A program made the translations under genes and the position numbers. A DNA stretch of 64,000 nucleotides from Lachnospiraceae bacterium. GTDB lineage: Bacteria; Bacillota; Clostridia; Lachnospirales; Lachnospiraceae. The stretch covers positions 1-64,000 of the forward strand of contig JAKSRW010000004.1 of the NCBI GenBank assembly GCA_024403355.1, in the 5' to 3' direction. Within the stretch, counting starts at the first letter, position 1. Each line of letters begins with the position of its first letter. The notes below the pieces were generated by a model, which ran no database searches, had not been told where the DNA came from, and saw only the letters and a list, made by a program, of their open reading frames with translations. This document shows positions 17,631-25,667 of the stretch, in pieces.

Positions 17631-18833
17631 ATGAAAAATGAAAAATTAAAAGCAATTTTAAAGCAGAATGCCATGGTCATCGTTCTTGTCTTGGTATATC
17701 TGTTCTTCGTAATAACAACCGGAGGAACAATCGCTTCCCCCGATAACTTTGAAAACCTGATTAATCAGAACGCATATGTATTCATTCTCGGAATCGGTAT
17801 GATGATGTGTATGCTGACCGGTGGTAACATCGATCTTTCCTGTGGTTCGGTAGTCTGCTTTTTGGGCGCGGTACTTGGTGTGTTCATGGTCAAATTGGAC
17901 ATGGGCGTAGGTGTTTCACTGCTTCTGGTACTTGGTGTTGGTCTTGCTTACGGTGCTATCCTCGGATACGCCATCGCATACCTTAACATTCCCCCCTGGA
18001 TTGCTACACTGGCAGGTTATCTGGCCTTCAGAGGACTTGGTACTGCAGTTCTTACCACAAAGCTTGGTGAGGCTGACAGATATGCGGCTACATCAGCTAT
18101 TCCTTTTACAGATCATCCTTCATTTATCAATATGTTCTCGGGTAAGGTATTTGAGACGCCTTACGGTGAGTTAAATATTGTATGTATCATAGTAGGTGTG
18201 CTTGCAGCGGCTATTGTTGCTTATCTTAACTTCAGCAAACGTGCTTCTAAAATCAAGAAGGGTTATGAGGCTGAATCTAAGACAATGACAATTGTAAAGA
18301 CTGCTATTGAGGTAGCTGTTATCGTTCTTTTCGCAGTAATGCTTTCAATTTCAGGCGGTATCCCCACAGTACTTATCTGGGTAGTTCTGCTTCTGGTTAT
18401 TTACAGCTTTATTACAGAGAGAACAACACTTGGCCGTTACCTTCTTGCAGTTGGTGGAAACGGAGAGACTTCAAGACTTTCAGGTATCAACACAAAGCTT
18501 GTTCTTTTCGGTGCATATATGAACATGGCTTTCCTTACAACCATCACAACATTTGCTACAGCATCAAGATATACTTCAGCAAACTCATTTGCAGGTAAGG
18601 ATTTCGAGATGGATGCCATTGCGGCCTGCGTAGTCGGCGGTGTATCTGCTTACGGTGGTTCAGGTACCGTATTCGGTATGGTAATCGGTGCGCTTCTTAT
18701 CGGTGTTATCAACCTTGGTATGTTCCTTATGAACATTGATGATAACTGGCAGAAGGTTGTTAAGGGACTTGTACTTCTTGCAGCGGTAGTATTTGATATT
18801 TTAAGTAAGAAGAGTAAGGCTCTTAAGAAATAA
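17631..18833 (+). CDS. sugar ABC permease 2 (XylH/MmsB family)
   Basis: The 400-residue product is a clear paralogue of the preceding permease with the same motifs in the same order (GGNIDLSCGSVVCFLG, IPTVLIWVV, NGETSRLSGINTKLV, GGVSAYGGSGTVFGMVIG). I use the ATG at 17631, preceded by TAGGAGGTGGGA; an in-frame start upstream would lie inside the previous gene. Classical xylose or ribose importers have one permease gene giving a homodimer; here two have arisen by tandem duplication and diverged. A strong terminator follows. Confidence 0.92.
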   Translation: MKNEKLKAILKQNAMVIVLVLVYLFFVITTGGTIASPDNFENLINQNAYVFILGIGMMMCMLTGGNIDLSCGSVVCFLGAVLGVFMVKLDMGVGVSLLLVLGVGLAYGAILGYAIAYLNIPPWIATLAGYLAFRGLGTAVLTTKLGEADRYAATSAIPFTDHPSFINMFSGKVFETPYGELNIVCIIVGVLAAAIVAYLNFSKRASKIKKGYEAESKTMTIVKTAIEVAVIVLFAVMLSISGGIPTVLIWVVLLLVIYSFITERTTLGRYLLAVGGNGETSRLSGINTKLVLFGAYMNMAFLTTITTFATASRYTSANSFAGKDFEMDAIAACVVGGVSAYGGSGTVFGMVIGALLIGVINLGMFLMNIDDNWQKVVKGLVLLAAVVFDILSKKSKALKK

Positions 18834-18883
18834 TAACTGAATATCTATAATTATCAGGTTAAAGAGATAGTTTCAAAACGGAA

Positions 18884-18914
18884 AAGGTCCGCGGTTATGC
18901 CGCGGACCTTTTTT
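18884..18914 (+). terminator. intrinsic terminator of the sugar importer operon
   Basis: An 11-bp perfect stem AAGGTCCGCGG/CCGCGGACCTT with loop TTATG is followed by a T-run. Confidence 0.9.
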
Positions 18915-18925
18915 AATAGCTGCTG

Positions 18926-19068
18926 ATATATAAAATAGAAAGATAACCCACTGCCTTTAGGCGGTGGGTGAAGCTTTCGCGAGGTGCGGGGTTCAAGCCC
19001 CGTACCTCGTAAGCTGCGGTAGCAGCGATTTTATAACGAGTGACAAGCGAAGCGGTCACGAGTTTGAC
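18926..19068. repeat. 143-bp hairpin-rich repeat, copy A
   Basis: This 143-bp block is base-for-base identical to blocks at 22423-22565 and 32477-32619. It contains four stems: ACCCACTGCC/GGCGGTGGGT, an 11-bp GAGGTGCGGGG/CCCCGTACCTC stem with one G-T pair, GCTGC/GCAGC, and GTGAC/GTCAC. It begins ATATATAAAATAG and ends GAGTTTGAC, and no open frame fills it. Size, palindromes and perfect identity suggest a recently mobile non-autonomous element of REP or MITE type, perhaps descended from an IS200/IS605-like end. Here it lies between a terminator and the promoter of the next gene. Confidence 0.85.
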
Positions 19069-19113
19069 TCAATGAAAAAGACGACAAATTTTATTAATTT
19101 ATCAAGTTAGATA

Positions 19114-19142
19114 TTTACAAATTCAATTATATTTGTTAAAAT
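19114..19142 (+). promoter_or_regulatory. sigma-A promoter of the orphan sugar-binding lipoprotein
   Basis: TTTACA (19114-19119) and TAAAAT (19137-19142) are spaced by 17 bp. The -10 abuts two operator-like palindromes, so transcription start and operator coincide. Confidence 0.75.
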
Positions 19143-19168
19143 GTAAGCGTTTACAGTAAGCGCTTACA
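19142..19168 (+). promoter_or_regulatory. two tandem cre-like operators
   Basis: TGTAAGCGTTTACA (19142-19155) matches the catabolite-responsive-element consensus TGWAANCGNTNWCA at every position. The next 14 bases (19155-19168) match in 13 of 14 positions and share one base with the first site. Together they form an extended palindrome covering the expected transcription start, a position typical for repression by CcpA or another LacI-family regulator. Confidence 0.7.
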
Positions 19169-19215
19169 TTTTTGCTTCTGTAAAGAAAATTTATGAGAAA
19201 GAGAGACTGACTGAC

Positions 19216-20790
19216 ATGAAGAATTTCAAAAAAGCAGCTGCAATGCTTATGGCTCTTTGTATGGCAATCGGAGCAATCGGATGTTCATCAAAATCAGAGC
19301 CTGCTGCAGATAAGCCTGCTGCAACAGAGGCACCCGCAAAGACTGACAGCACAGTGAAGGAAGAAAAGCCCGAGGCTACAAAGGCCCCTGAAAAGGAAGA
19401 AAATAATACTGCGGAAGATACTGCAGGACCTGCAGCAGATACAGAAACAGAAGCTTCAGGCGAAGAGCCCGAGGAGGAGACTGTTGAGCAGAAGGTATTT
19501 GCAAACGGCATTTATATAAATGAAGAGGGTACCTACTGCAACCCCGACGGTTCTACGGTAGACCTTGGCGGTATGGAGGTTATTCTTGCCGACTGGTTTA
19601 CAAAGGAGGAGGGTGAGCCTCAGACAGCTTATGAGGAGGCTACCTACGAGTATCGTCAGGAGATTCAGGAGAAATATAATTTCACCGTAAGACCTGAGAA
19701 GATTTCCGGTTACGGTACATATCAGGAGAAATTCACCAATTTTGCCACATCAGGCGGAGAAGAGAATTATGTCTACTGTATGGATAACCAGTTCCTTATG
19801 ACACCTATGATGAGCGGTCTTTTCTATGATCTTGCATCAATTGATGTACTTGATTTCACAGAAGAAAAGTGGAACTCATCCATCGCATATATGACAACCA
19901 TGGGTAAGGCTGTTTACGGTATGAGAGCACAGGCTACCGAGCCCCGTGGCGGTGTGTTCTGGAATAAGCGTCTCTTTAAGGAGGCGGGTCTCGAGCCCGA
20001 TCTTCCCTACGACCTTCAGGCAAAGAACGAGTGGAACTGGGATACCTTTGAAGACCTCTGCAAGGCCCTTGCAATCGATAGTGACAATGATGGTGTAACA
20101 GACCTTTGGCCTATGACATCATTCAGCGGTGACCTTATGAATGCTACAATTGCTTCAAACGGTGCACAGCTTATTGACCGTGATGAGAACGGTAAGTTCT
20201 TCCTCGCAGGAAATTCAGATCCCTTTATTCAGGCTTATGACTGGATTGCATATATGAGAAGAAACTACGAGATGCCTTCAAAGTCAAACGGCGGCGAGGT
20301 ATGGGATTACTCATATACTTCATTCCAGAATGCTGAGGCAGCAATGATTGTTACTGAGGAGTACAAGGCTTCGGTATTTAATGAGCAGATGGAAGATGAT
20401 TACGGATTTGTAATGTTCCCTCACGGACCCAGCGTAGATGATCTTACAGGCTACTCAAAGGATAACACATATGTAATTCCTTCATGTTATGACCCTGAAA
20501 GAGCATGGAAGATTGCATTTGTATACAATCTTTACACAGAGCCCACACCCGGTTATGAGGAGGATGATGACTGGAAGACAGCTTATTATCCTATTTTCCG
20601 TGATGAGAGAGCAGTTGATGAGACACTTGAACTTATGAGATCACATCAGAGAGCACTTATTTATCCTCTTGTTCCCAAGGCAAATACAGATAATGAGTAT
20701 TACTGGAACATCGATTCTGAGACAGCTTCAGAGCGTTATGAGGTTAAGAAGGACGAGTATCAGTCATATATTGATGCTATTCAGAAGTAA
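19216..20790 (+). CDS. extracellular solute-binding lipoprotein, family 1 (CUT1 sugar type), orphan
   Basis: The 524-residue lipoprotein has a signal peptide with lipobox AIGC (Cys23), then about 70 residues of Ala/Glu/Thr/Pro-rich linker, then a family 1 binding fold (VILADWFTKEEGEPQ, EKYNFTVRPEKISGYGTYQEKF, FWNKRLFKEAGLEPDLP, WNWDTFEDLCKA, MIVTEEYKASVF). Family 1 proteins usually bind oligosaccharides for CUT1 importers. No matching permease or ATPase is in the window, so it must work with a transporter encoded elsewhere. The gene stands alone between a terminator and the infC promoter. Tandem cre-like sites predict repression when preferred sugars are present. Confidence 0.88.
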   Translation: MKNFKKAAAMLMALCMAIGAIGCSSKSEPAADKPAATEAPAKTDSTVKEEKPEATKAPEKEENNTAEDTAGPAADTETEASGEEPEEETVEQKVFANGIYINEEGTYCNPDGSTVDLGGMEVILADWFTKEEGEPQTAYEEATYEYRQEIQEKYNFTVRPEKISGYGTYQEKFTNFATSGGEENYVYCMDNQFLMTPMMSGLFYDLASIDVLDFTEEKWNSSIAYMTTMGKAVYGMRAQATEPRGGVFWNKRLFKEAGLEPDLPYDLQAKNEWNWDTFEDLCKALAIDSDNDGVTDLWPMTSFSGDLMNATIASNGAQLIDRDENGKFFLAGNSDPFIQAYDWIAYMRRNYEMPSKSNGGEVWDYSYTSFQNAEAAMIVTEEYKASVFNEQMEDDYGFVMFPHGPSVDDLTGYSKDNTYVIPSCYDPERAWKIAFVYNLYTEPTPGYEEDDDWKTAYYPIFRDERAVDETLELMRSHQRALIYPLVPKANTDNEYYWNIDSETASERYEVKKDEYQSYIDAIQK

Positions 20791-20824
20791 TTTGAGAAAA
20801 TTTAAGAAAATCTGTTAAAAACTG

Positions 20825-20853
20825 TTGACTTTATATTTCAACAGTGGTAATAT
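20825..20853 (+). promoter_or_regulatory. promoter of the infC-rpmI-rplT operon
   Basis: TTGACT (20825-20830) and TAATAT (20848-20853) are spaced by 17 bp. It drives a leader of about 170 nt before infC. Confidence 0.8.
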
Positions 20854-20860
20854 ACTTAAG

Positions 20861-20992
20861 GTTGTGTGATTCACAACAGCAAGCAGAGTATCCACTCTCA
20901 CCCCCAGCGTTCCTTGAACAGTGAAAGGGTTTATTAAGTATTTTAGCCTATACAGGCATATTGAGTGGATAAGTTTGCTTATCCACTTTTTT
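20861..20992 (+). promoter_or_regulatory. infC leader with attenuator (terminator/antiterminator)
   Basis: The leader contains hairpin GTTGTG/CACAAC (20861-20877), hairpin AGAGT-ATCC-ACTCT (20885-20898), and a classical terminator AGTGGATAAG-TTTG-CTTATCCACT followed by TTTTT (20964-20992). ATCCACTC (20890-20897) can pair instead with GAGTGGAT (20963-20970), which would break the terminator. That gives two exclusive folds, as expected for feedback control of this operon. In Bacillus subtilis ribosomal protein L20 controls infC-rpmI-rplT by premature termination; the same logic is inferred here, though the fold is different and the ligand is not proven. Confidence 0.7.
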
Positions 20993-21028
20993 ATTTTATC
21001 TGAGACAGAGCATTGGAGGTGCAGAACT

Positions 21029-21580
21029 ATTAGCGATTATTTCATTAATGAACAGATTAGAGACAAGGAAATTCGTCTTATCGGTGAGAACGGAGAACAG
21101 CTTGGCATTATGTCAGCAAAGGATGCTCTTGTAAAGGCACAGGAAGCAGAGCTTGATCTGATCAAGATTGCCCCCACAGCTAAACCCCCTGTTTGTAAAA
21201 TCGCAGATTACAGCAAGTTCTTATATGAGCTTAAGCGTAAGCAGAAAGAAGCAAAGAAGAATCAGAAGGTTACAGAAGTAAAGGAAATCCGTCTTACACC
21301 CAATATTGATGAAAATGATTTGAACACAAAGGCAAATCAGGCTCGCAAGTTCCTGCAGCATGGGGATAAAGTAAAGGTTTCACTTAAGTTCAGAGGACGT
21401 GAGATGGCTCATATGAATCTGGGCAAGGAAATTCTTGACGGTTTTGCGGATAAGCTTACCGATTGCGCAACAATCGAGAAGGAAGCAAAGCTTGAAGGAA
21501 GAAGTATGTTTATGTTCCTTAGCGAGAAGAAGGGCGATTCAAAGAAGTCTTCAGAAAAGAATGCCCCTGCCAATAATTGA
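21029..21580 (+). CDS. infC: translation initiation factor IF-3 with AUU start codon
   Basis: The 183-residue product is IF-3: N-terminal domain beginning ISDYFINEQIRDKEIRLIG, a Lys-rich linker (ELKRKQKEAKKNQK) and a C-terminal domain with EIRLTPNIDENDLNTK and KVKVSLKFRGREM. It binds the 30S subunit and checks the initiator codon. The start is the rare ATT at 21029: GGAGGTG (21015-21021) lies seven bases upstream, homology begins exactly there, and no in-frame ATG occurs before residue 28 or so. The open frame upstream runs back through the leader terminator. A non-standard start is a known feature of infC that lets IF-3 limit its own synthesis. Confidence 0.92.
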   Translation: MSDYFINEQIRDKEIRLIGENGEQLGIMSAKDALVKAQEAELDLIKIAPTAKPPVCKIADYSKFLYELKRKQKEAKKNQKVTEVKEIRLTPNIDENDLNTKANQARKFLQHGDKVKVSLKFRGREMAHMNLGKEILDGFADKLTDCATIEKEAKLEGRSMFMFLSEKKGDSKKSSEKNAPANN

Positions 21581-21652
21581 TTATTTGGTCGCGCATGGAA
21601 TAAATAGCTCGTTTAAAACATTAGTTTTAAATATTTTAAGGAGGAAGAAAAA

Positions 21653-21850
21653 ATGCCGAAGTTAAAGACTAACAGAGCAGCAGCAAAGCGTTTTAAGAAA
21701 ACCGCTACAGGAAAGATTAAGAGAACAGTAGCTGGTAAGCAGCATATCCTTACCAAGAAGACCCAGAAGATGAAGAGAAGATTAAGAAAGGCAAGTCTTG
21801 CAAATTCTGCAAACAAAGTAGCAATCAAGAAGATGTTACCTTACATGTAA
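21653..21850 (+). CDS. rpmI: 50S ribosomal protein L35
   Basis: The 65-residue, very basic protein has the L35 pattern ([33 protein letters not shown]). An AAGGAGGAAG ribosome-binding site precedes it. It lies between infC and rplT, the universal order for this operon, and is cotranscribed from the promoter at 20825. Confidence 0.97.
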   Translation: MPKLKTNRAAAKRFKKTATGKIKRTVAGKQHILTKKTQKMKRRLRKASLANSANKVAIKKMLPYM

Positions 21851-21898
21851 TATCGTGCTTTGTATACTGAATTGAAAGACTAAAGGAGGAAATTTAAA

Positions 21899-22255
21899 AT
21901 GGCAAGAATTAAGGGTGGCTTAAATGCCAAGAAGAAGCACAATAGAGTATTAAAGCTTGCTAAGGGCTTCAGAGGAGCAAGATCAAAGCAGTACAGAGCA
22001 GCTAAACAGGCTGTTATGAGAGCTTTAACAAGCTCATTTGCAGGACGTCGTCAGAAGAAGAGAGACTTCCGTAAGCTTTGGATCGTAAGAATCAATGCTG
22101 CAGCAAGAATGAACGGTTTATCATACAGCAAGTTAATGCACGGCTTAAAGTTAGCTGAAATCGATATCAACAGAAAGATGCTTTCTGAGATCGCTATCGC
22201 TGATGCAGAGGGCTTCAAGAAGCTCGCTGATGCAGCAAAGGCTAAGCTTGCATAA
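21899..22255 (+). CDS. rplT: 50S ribosomal protein L20
   Basis: The 118-residue protein is L20 ([57 protein letters not shown]). It binds 23S rRNA early in 50S assembly and is the probable feedback regulator of its own operon through the leader at 20861-20992. AAGGAGG precedes the ATG and a strong terminator follows. Confidence 0.97.
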   Translation: MARIKGGLNAKKKHNRVLKLAKGFRGARSKQYRAAKQAVMRALTSSFAGRRQKKRDFRKLWIVRINAAARMNGLSYSKLMHGLKLAEIDINRKMLSEIAIADAEGFKKLADAAKAKLA

Positions 22256-22272
22256 TTAAATATTGATATTAG

Positions 22273-22303
22273 GGGAGTCTGTCTGTACGGACTCCCTTTT
22301 TTT
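22273..22303 (+). terminator. intrinsic terminator after rplT
   Basis: GGGAGTCTGT (22273-22282) pairs with ACGGACTCCC (22287-22296) around loop CTGT, followed by a run of seven or more T. Confidence 0.92.
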
Positions 22304-22343
22304 ATAGCGGGATAATTCAGATATGAAATTATAAAAAAATATA

Positions 22344-22370
22344 TGAATATTTCAGATAAAATGCCGATAT
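22344..22370 (+). promoter_or_regulatory. sigma-28 (SigD/FliA)-like promoter ahead of the pilus operon
   Basis: GCCGATAT (22363-22370) is an exact match to the Bacillus SigD -10 consensus. Eleven bases upstream lies TGAATATT (22344-22351), a partial match to TAAAGTTT. A TATAAT at 22377-22382 overlaps the same region but has no good -35 at normal distance. The spacing equals that of the stronger copy of this motif before the major pilin gene at 31623. The 350-nt gene-free stretch 22256-22605 also holds the rplT terminator and repeat copy B. Confidence 0.5.
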
Positions 22371-22422
22371 ATATAGTATAATATGCCTTGGGATAGTAAA
22401 TAATTATAGGGTTTTGGCTTTT

Positions 22423-22565
22423 ATATATAAAATAGAAAGATAACCCACTGCCTTTAGGCGGTGGGTGAAGCTTTCGCGAGGTGCGGGGTTCAAGCCCCGT
22501 ACCTCGTAAGCTGCGGTAGCAGCGATTTTATAACGAGTGACAAGCGAAGCGGTCACGAGTTTGAC
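22423..22565. repeat. 143-bp hairpin-rich repeat, copy B
   Basis: This copy is identical to those at 18926 and 32477 over all 143 positions and in the same orientation. It lies in the 5' untranslated region of the pilus operon, between the putative promoter and the first ribosome-binding site, so it would be transcribed and folded into the leader mRNA. Confidence 0.85.
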
Positions 22566-22605
22566 AATTAGTACTGACTTAGCCTAAAGAGAGGAGGAAA
22601 ACAGC

Positions 22606-23241
22606 TTGAAAAAAAGTAATTTGAATAATAAAGGCTTCACATTGGTTGAAATGTGTGTAGCTATAGCTATTTTTTCAATAATAGCTGCAACGGTTGTTTT
22701 CAGTCTCATAAAATGGCAGGCCTATTATAACTACAGAAAACAGGAAGAGTATGCAAGAACCATTTTCCTTTCGGCCCGGCAGAAAATGTCGATGTTAAAG
22801 GCTGATAATGTGCTTGAAGAGTTTTTTGAGGATACAATGCTGACAGACCCGCTGACGGGTAAAAAGAATTACAGCTGTCGCTTCGCAGATAATTCATCTC
22901 TTTATCCGGCTGCCGAATATAATCAGCCGGTCTGCTATGCAAATTGCAGTAAGGGTGATTATGATAAATATATGTCCGGAAACTATGCCGGAATGCGCGG
23001 AAAGGAAGCAAAAAAGCTCTTTGAACTGATAGAGGACTATGTTTATGAGAAAACTCTGTTAAACAACTGTGTGGCGATTGAATATGCACCGGAAAGCGGA
23101 CAGGTTTTTGCGGTATTTTACAGCGACAAGGCTGATTGCTTCGTTTATGACGGCGGAAATGCACGAAATATAAATATCTCTAAACGAAGCGGTATGGAAA
23201 TATTTGATGAAGAAATAGGCTATTATTCATACAAGAATTGA
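22606..23241 (+). CDS. minor pseudopilin with prepilin-type N-terminus
   Basis: The 211-residue protein has a type III (prepilin) signal: a short basic leader, cleavage site KG|FTLVEM with Glu at +5, and a hydrophobic helix of about 20 residues. The rest is a small exported globular domain with several Cys residues (near Tyr/Cys-rich SCRF and PVCYANCSKGDY), which could form disulfides. No family is recognisable for it. It opens the pilus operon and starts at TTG (22606) after GAGGAGGAAA. It is likely a priming or tip pseudopilin of the fibre. Confidence 0.82.
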   Translation: MKKSNLNNKGFTLVEMCVAIAIFSIIAATVVFSLIKWQAYYNYRKQEEYARTIFLSARQKMSMLKADNVLEEFFEDTMLTDPLTGKKNYSCRFADNSSLYPAAEYNQPVCYANCSKGDYDKYMSGNYAGMRGKEAKKLFELIEDYVYEKTLLNNCVAIEYAPESGQVFAVFYSDKADCFVYDGGNARNINISKRSGMEIFDEEIGYYSYKN

Positions 23242-23306
23242 TTTACCAAAGCTTTCAGTACGGGCTGATGGTTTGAAGAATATTTTATGGAAAGGAGGAT
23301 TTGACC

Positions 23307-25172
23307 ATGATAAGAGACAGAAGAAAAGAAAAACTGGATTTATTAAAAGACAATAACAGCGGTTCGGCGCTTATTACCGTACTTGTAGTCGGAATTGTAA
23401 TGATGGTTCTTTGCCTGTCACTTTTATTTGTGTCATATTCTCTTTTTACCACTGTTAATGAGCAGGATATCGATATGCCCAGACGTGAGCTTGTAAATTC
23501 ACTTGCGGTAGAGCTCGAGCAGGAGCTTAAAAATGTTGAATGCAGCTACAAAACTCAGGAAGAAATGGTGGATTTTTACGAATCAGAGGACAATAATTTC
23601 TGGAAATATGTGAGATATAATCTCTGGCAGGGCTGGCCTTTGTTTAGTCCGGTGACACCGGGGGAGCCCGGCGGAATTCTTCCGGGGTCAGGAACACAGA
23701 ATACAGACCCCAATGCCGGTTACTGGATTTACTATAATAAAAATGAGGCGGGACATGATAATCTGGAGGCCTGTTCCAGATATTTCAGATTTGATACGGC
23801 CGATGAGACGCAGAAGATTGTAGTACAGCTTTATTGGGAGCTTCCCGAGGATTACTCTTCGGCAGCCGGTATGCCCGATAAAAACGGAACAATTCTTCAT
23901 GCAGTATACAGGCTTTATGAGGGTGAAGAGGTAAGCTATAAGACCTCAAGAAGCTATATACTGGGCATTTCGGAAGTTCCTCCCGTGACTATCAATCAGT
24001 ATGAAGTAAGCTTTGATATGAATGGCATAGGAAACAGCGAAGACGCTCCCGCAAAGCAGAATGTTGACCCTAACGGAAAGGTAACCAAACCTGAATCCGT
24101 GGCAGAACCGGCCGGCTACGATTTTGCAGGCTGGTATAAAACTCCGGGCTGTGAGCCTGAAAATGAATGGGATTTTGAAAACGATTTAGTAAATACAAAT
24201 ATAATTCTGTATGCGAAGTGGGAGAAGGAGAGCTATACTGTGACCTATCATAATCCCACCGGCCCCGGAACTGCGGACTTTTTTGTGACGAGAGAATATA
24301 ACGAACCCGCAGGTACATATTGGGCGCCTTCATATGAAGGCTATAACTTTGGCGGCTGGTATACGGACTTAAGCTTTACAAATCTTTTTGATTTTTCGAC
24401 AGCTGTTAAGTCAAATATTGATGTTTACGCAAAATGGACCCCTATAGAGTACTGCAGGGTAACCTTTATGATGAATAAATCAGCAATTGACAGCAGTATT
24501 TATGTCACAAAGGATGTAATAAAGGGCACCACGGTGGAGCCGCCTGCTATTTCTCCTGCTGACGGTAAAAGAGGTTTTGTCGGCTGGTATACAAGTGCAT
24601 CCGGAGCGGATTCGGAATTATGGGATTTCGCAAGAGGAATTGTAAATTCAGACCTTGTGCTTTATGCAAGATGGACAACAGGATATGCGATAGAATTTGT
24701 TGCCAATAATCCTGATATTACTTCATCATTCTTCCCTTATGTGGTTGATGTTGCGAAGAGTGACAAGGTTTCGGAGCCTGAGCCTCCCATTGATGATAAT
24801 TATATCTTTGCCGGCTGGTATAAGGACCCTGAATACATTCATCCTTATGTATTCCATGCGGCAATTACAAATTCCCATAAGATTTATGCAAAATGGGTAA
24901 AAAAGTCATATCAGATGAGCGCCGATATACCCGCAGGTCCTGTGCTTACGACTTTGGCTGATGCTGATGGTCCTGATGCCGGCGGTCAGGATGCAGGTGC
25001 AAAACCGGGAGAAAATCCCGATGATAATCCGGACGGTAATCCTGATGGCGGTGCAGACGGTAATGGCGGATATGTATATCTGGTTTCTAATTATTATATA
25101 CCCGGTAATCTCTATAATCCCGATCATTATGTGATTAATCCGAGAGAAGTCTGGAGGTGGCAGGTTCGATGA
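23307..25172 (+). CDS. PilX/GspK-like minor pilin carrying four InlB-type B-repeats
   Basis: The 621-residue protein starts with a basic segment and one hydrophobic helix beginning NSGSALITVLVVG, as in PilX/GspK-type minor pilins that lack the FTLVE motif. An exported domain of about 180 residues follows. Then come four consecutive repeats of about 70 residues, each with the InlB B-repeat (Listeria-Bacteroides repeat, PF09479) core: VTF or VSF strand, aromatic-GWY (FAGWYKTPG, FGGWYTDLS, FVGWYTSAS, FAGWYKDPE), W-D-F, and a final YAKW or YARW. The tail is an Asp/Gly/Pro/Asn-rich spacer ending in an aromatic stretch. B-repeats occur in surface adhesins, so this looks like the adhesive tip of the pilus. 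I use the ATG at 23307, seven bases after AAAGGAGGA, rather than the upstream TTG. Confidence 0.8.
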   Translation: MIRDRRKEKLDLLKDNNSGSALITVLVVGIVMMVLCLSLLFVSYSLFTTVNEQDIDMPRRELVNSLAVELEQELKNVECSYKTQEEMVDFYESEDNNFWKYVRYNLWQGWPLFSPVTPGEPGGILPGSGTQNTDPNAGYWIYYNKNEAGHDNLEACSRYFRFDTADETQKIVVQLYWELPEDYSSAAGMPDKNGTILHAVYRLYEGEEVSYKTSRSYILGISEVPPVTINQYEVSFDMNGIGNSEDAPAKQNVDPNGKVTKPESVAEPAGYDFAGWYKTPGCEPENEWDFENDLVNTNIILYAKWEKESYTVTYHNPTGPGTADFFVTREYNEPAGTYWAPSYEGYNFGGWYTDLSFTNLFDFSTAVKSNIDVYAKWTPIEYCRVTFMMNKSAIDSSIYVTKDVIKGTTVEPPAISPADGKRGFVGWYTSASGADSELWDFARGIVNSDLVLYARWTTGYAIEFVANNPDITSSFFPYVVDVAKSDKVSEPEPPIDDNYIFAGWYKDPEYIHPYVFHAAITNSHKIYAKWVKKSYQMSADIPAGPVLTTLADADGPDAGGQDAGAKPGENPDDNPDGNPDGGADGNGGYVYLVSNYYIPGNLYNPDHYVINPREVWRWQVR

Positions 25173-25585
25173 GAATTATGAAAAATAATCAGGGCATGTC
25201 ACTGGTAGAGGTTATTGTAGGCTTTACGCTTCTTTTAATTATGATGGTCGCATTTTACGGAATTATTAAGCTGTCATCGAATATGACAATGTACTCCGTA
25301 GATAAAAATAATGACAGAAATAAATACGAGGAGAACTATTACCAGGATTACAGCAGTAATTTTGATGAGATAACAATAACAGAGACCGGTAACGTGGTTT
25401 TGACACCGTGCAACAGTAAGGGTGAAAGCTTAACTGCGAAGCGAAGTCTTAAGCTTGGAAATGCATCGTTTGTAAAAATTTTCGAAAAAGAGAGCAGAGT
25501 GCTTCTCGGTGCAAAGCTTTATAAGCTAAAGTACAATAAACCGCTTATTGAAGACCCGGAAGCGGATGAACCCGGTACAGAATGA
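25169..25585 (+). CDS. minor pseudopilin with prepilin-type N-terminus
   Basis: The 138-residue protein has a prepilin motif QG|MSLVEV with Glu at +5 and a hydrophobic helix, then a small basic and acidic domain without recognisable family. Its ATG overlaps the stop of the previous gene by 4 nt (ATGA), so synthesis is coupled to that of the B-repeat protein and the two may sit together in the fibre. The ribosome-binding site GGAGGTGG lies inside the previous coding region. Confidence 0.8.
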   Translation: MRIMKNNQGMSLVEVIVGFTLLLIMMVAFYGIIKLSSNMTMYSVDKNNDRNKYEENYYQDYSSNFDEITITETGNVVLTPCNSKGESLTAKRSLKLGNASFVKIFEKESRVLLGAKLYKLKYNKPLIEDPEADEPGTE

Positions 25586-25667
25586 CAGAGGCGAGGGCTA
25601 TAACCTTTCATAACAGATGGGCAGTGATTTATTCTTCTGACAAATGACTGAAAAGGAGGTGTGAAGG

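Noticed and set aside
18981..19008. tRNA-like T-arm (GGTTCAAG) inside the 143-bp repeat
   Set aside because: The surrounding stem is an 11-bp hairpin in a register that does not give a T-stem, and no anticodon or D-arm can be folded; it is part of the repeat, not a tRNA.
20921..21028. N-terminal extension of infC upstream of the ATT
   Set aside because: It runs through the leader terminator, has no ribosome-binding site, and homology to IF-3 begins only at the ATT.
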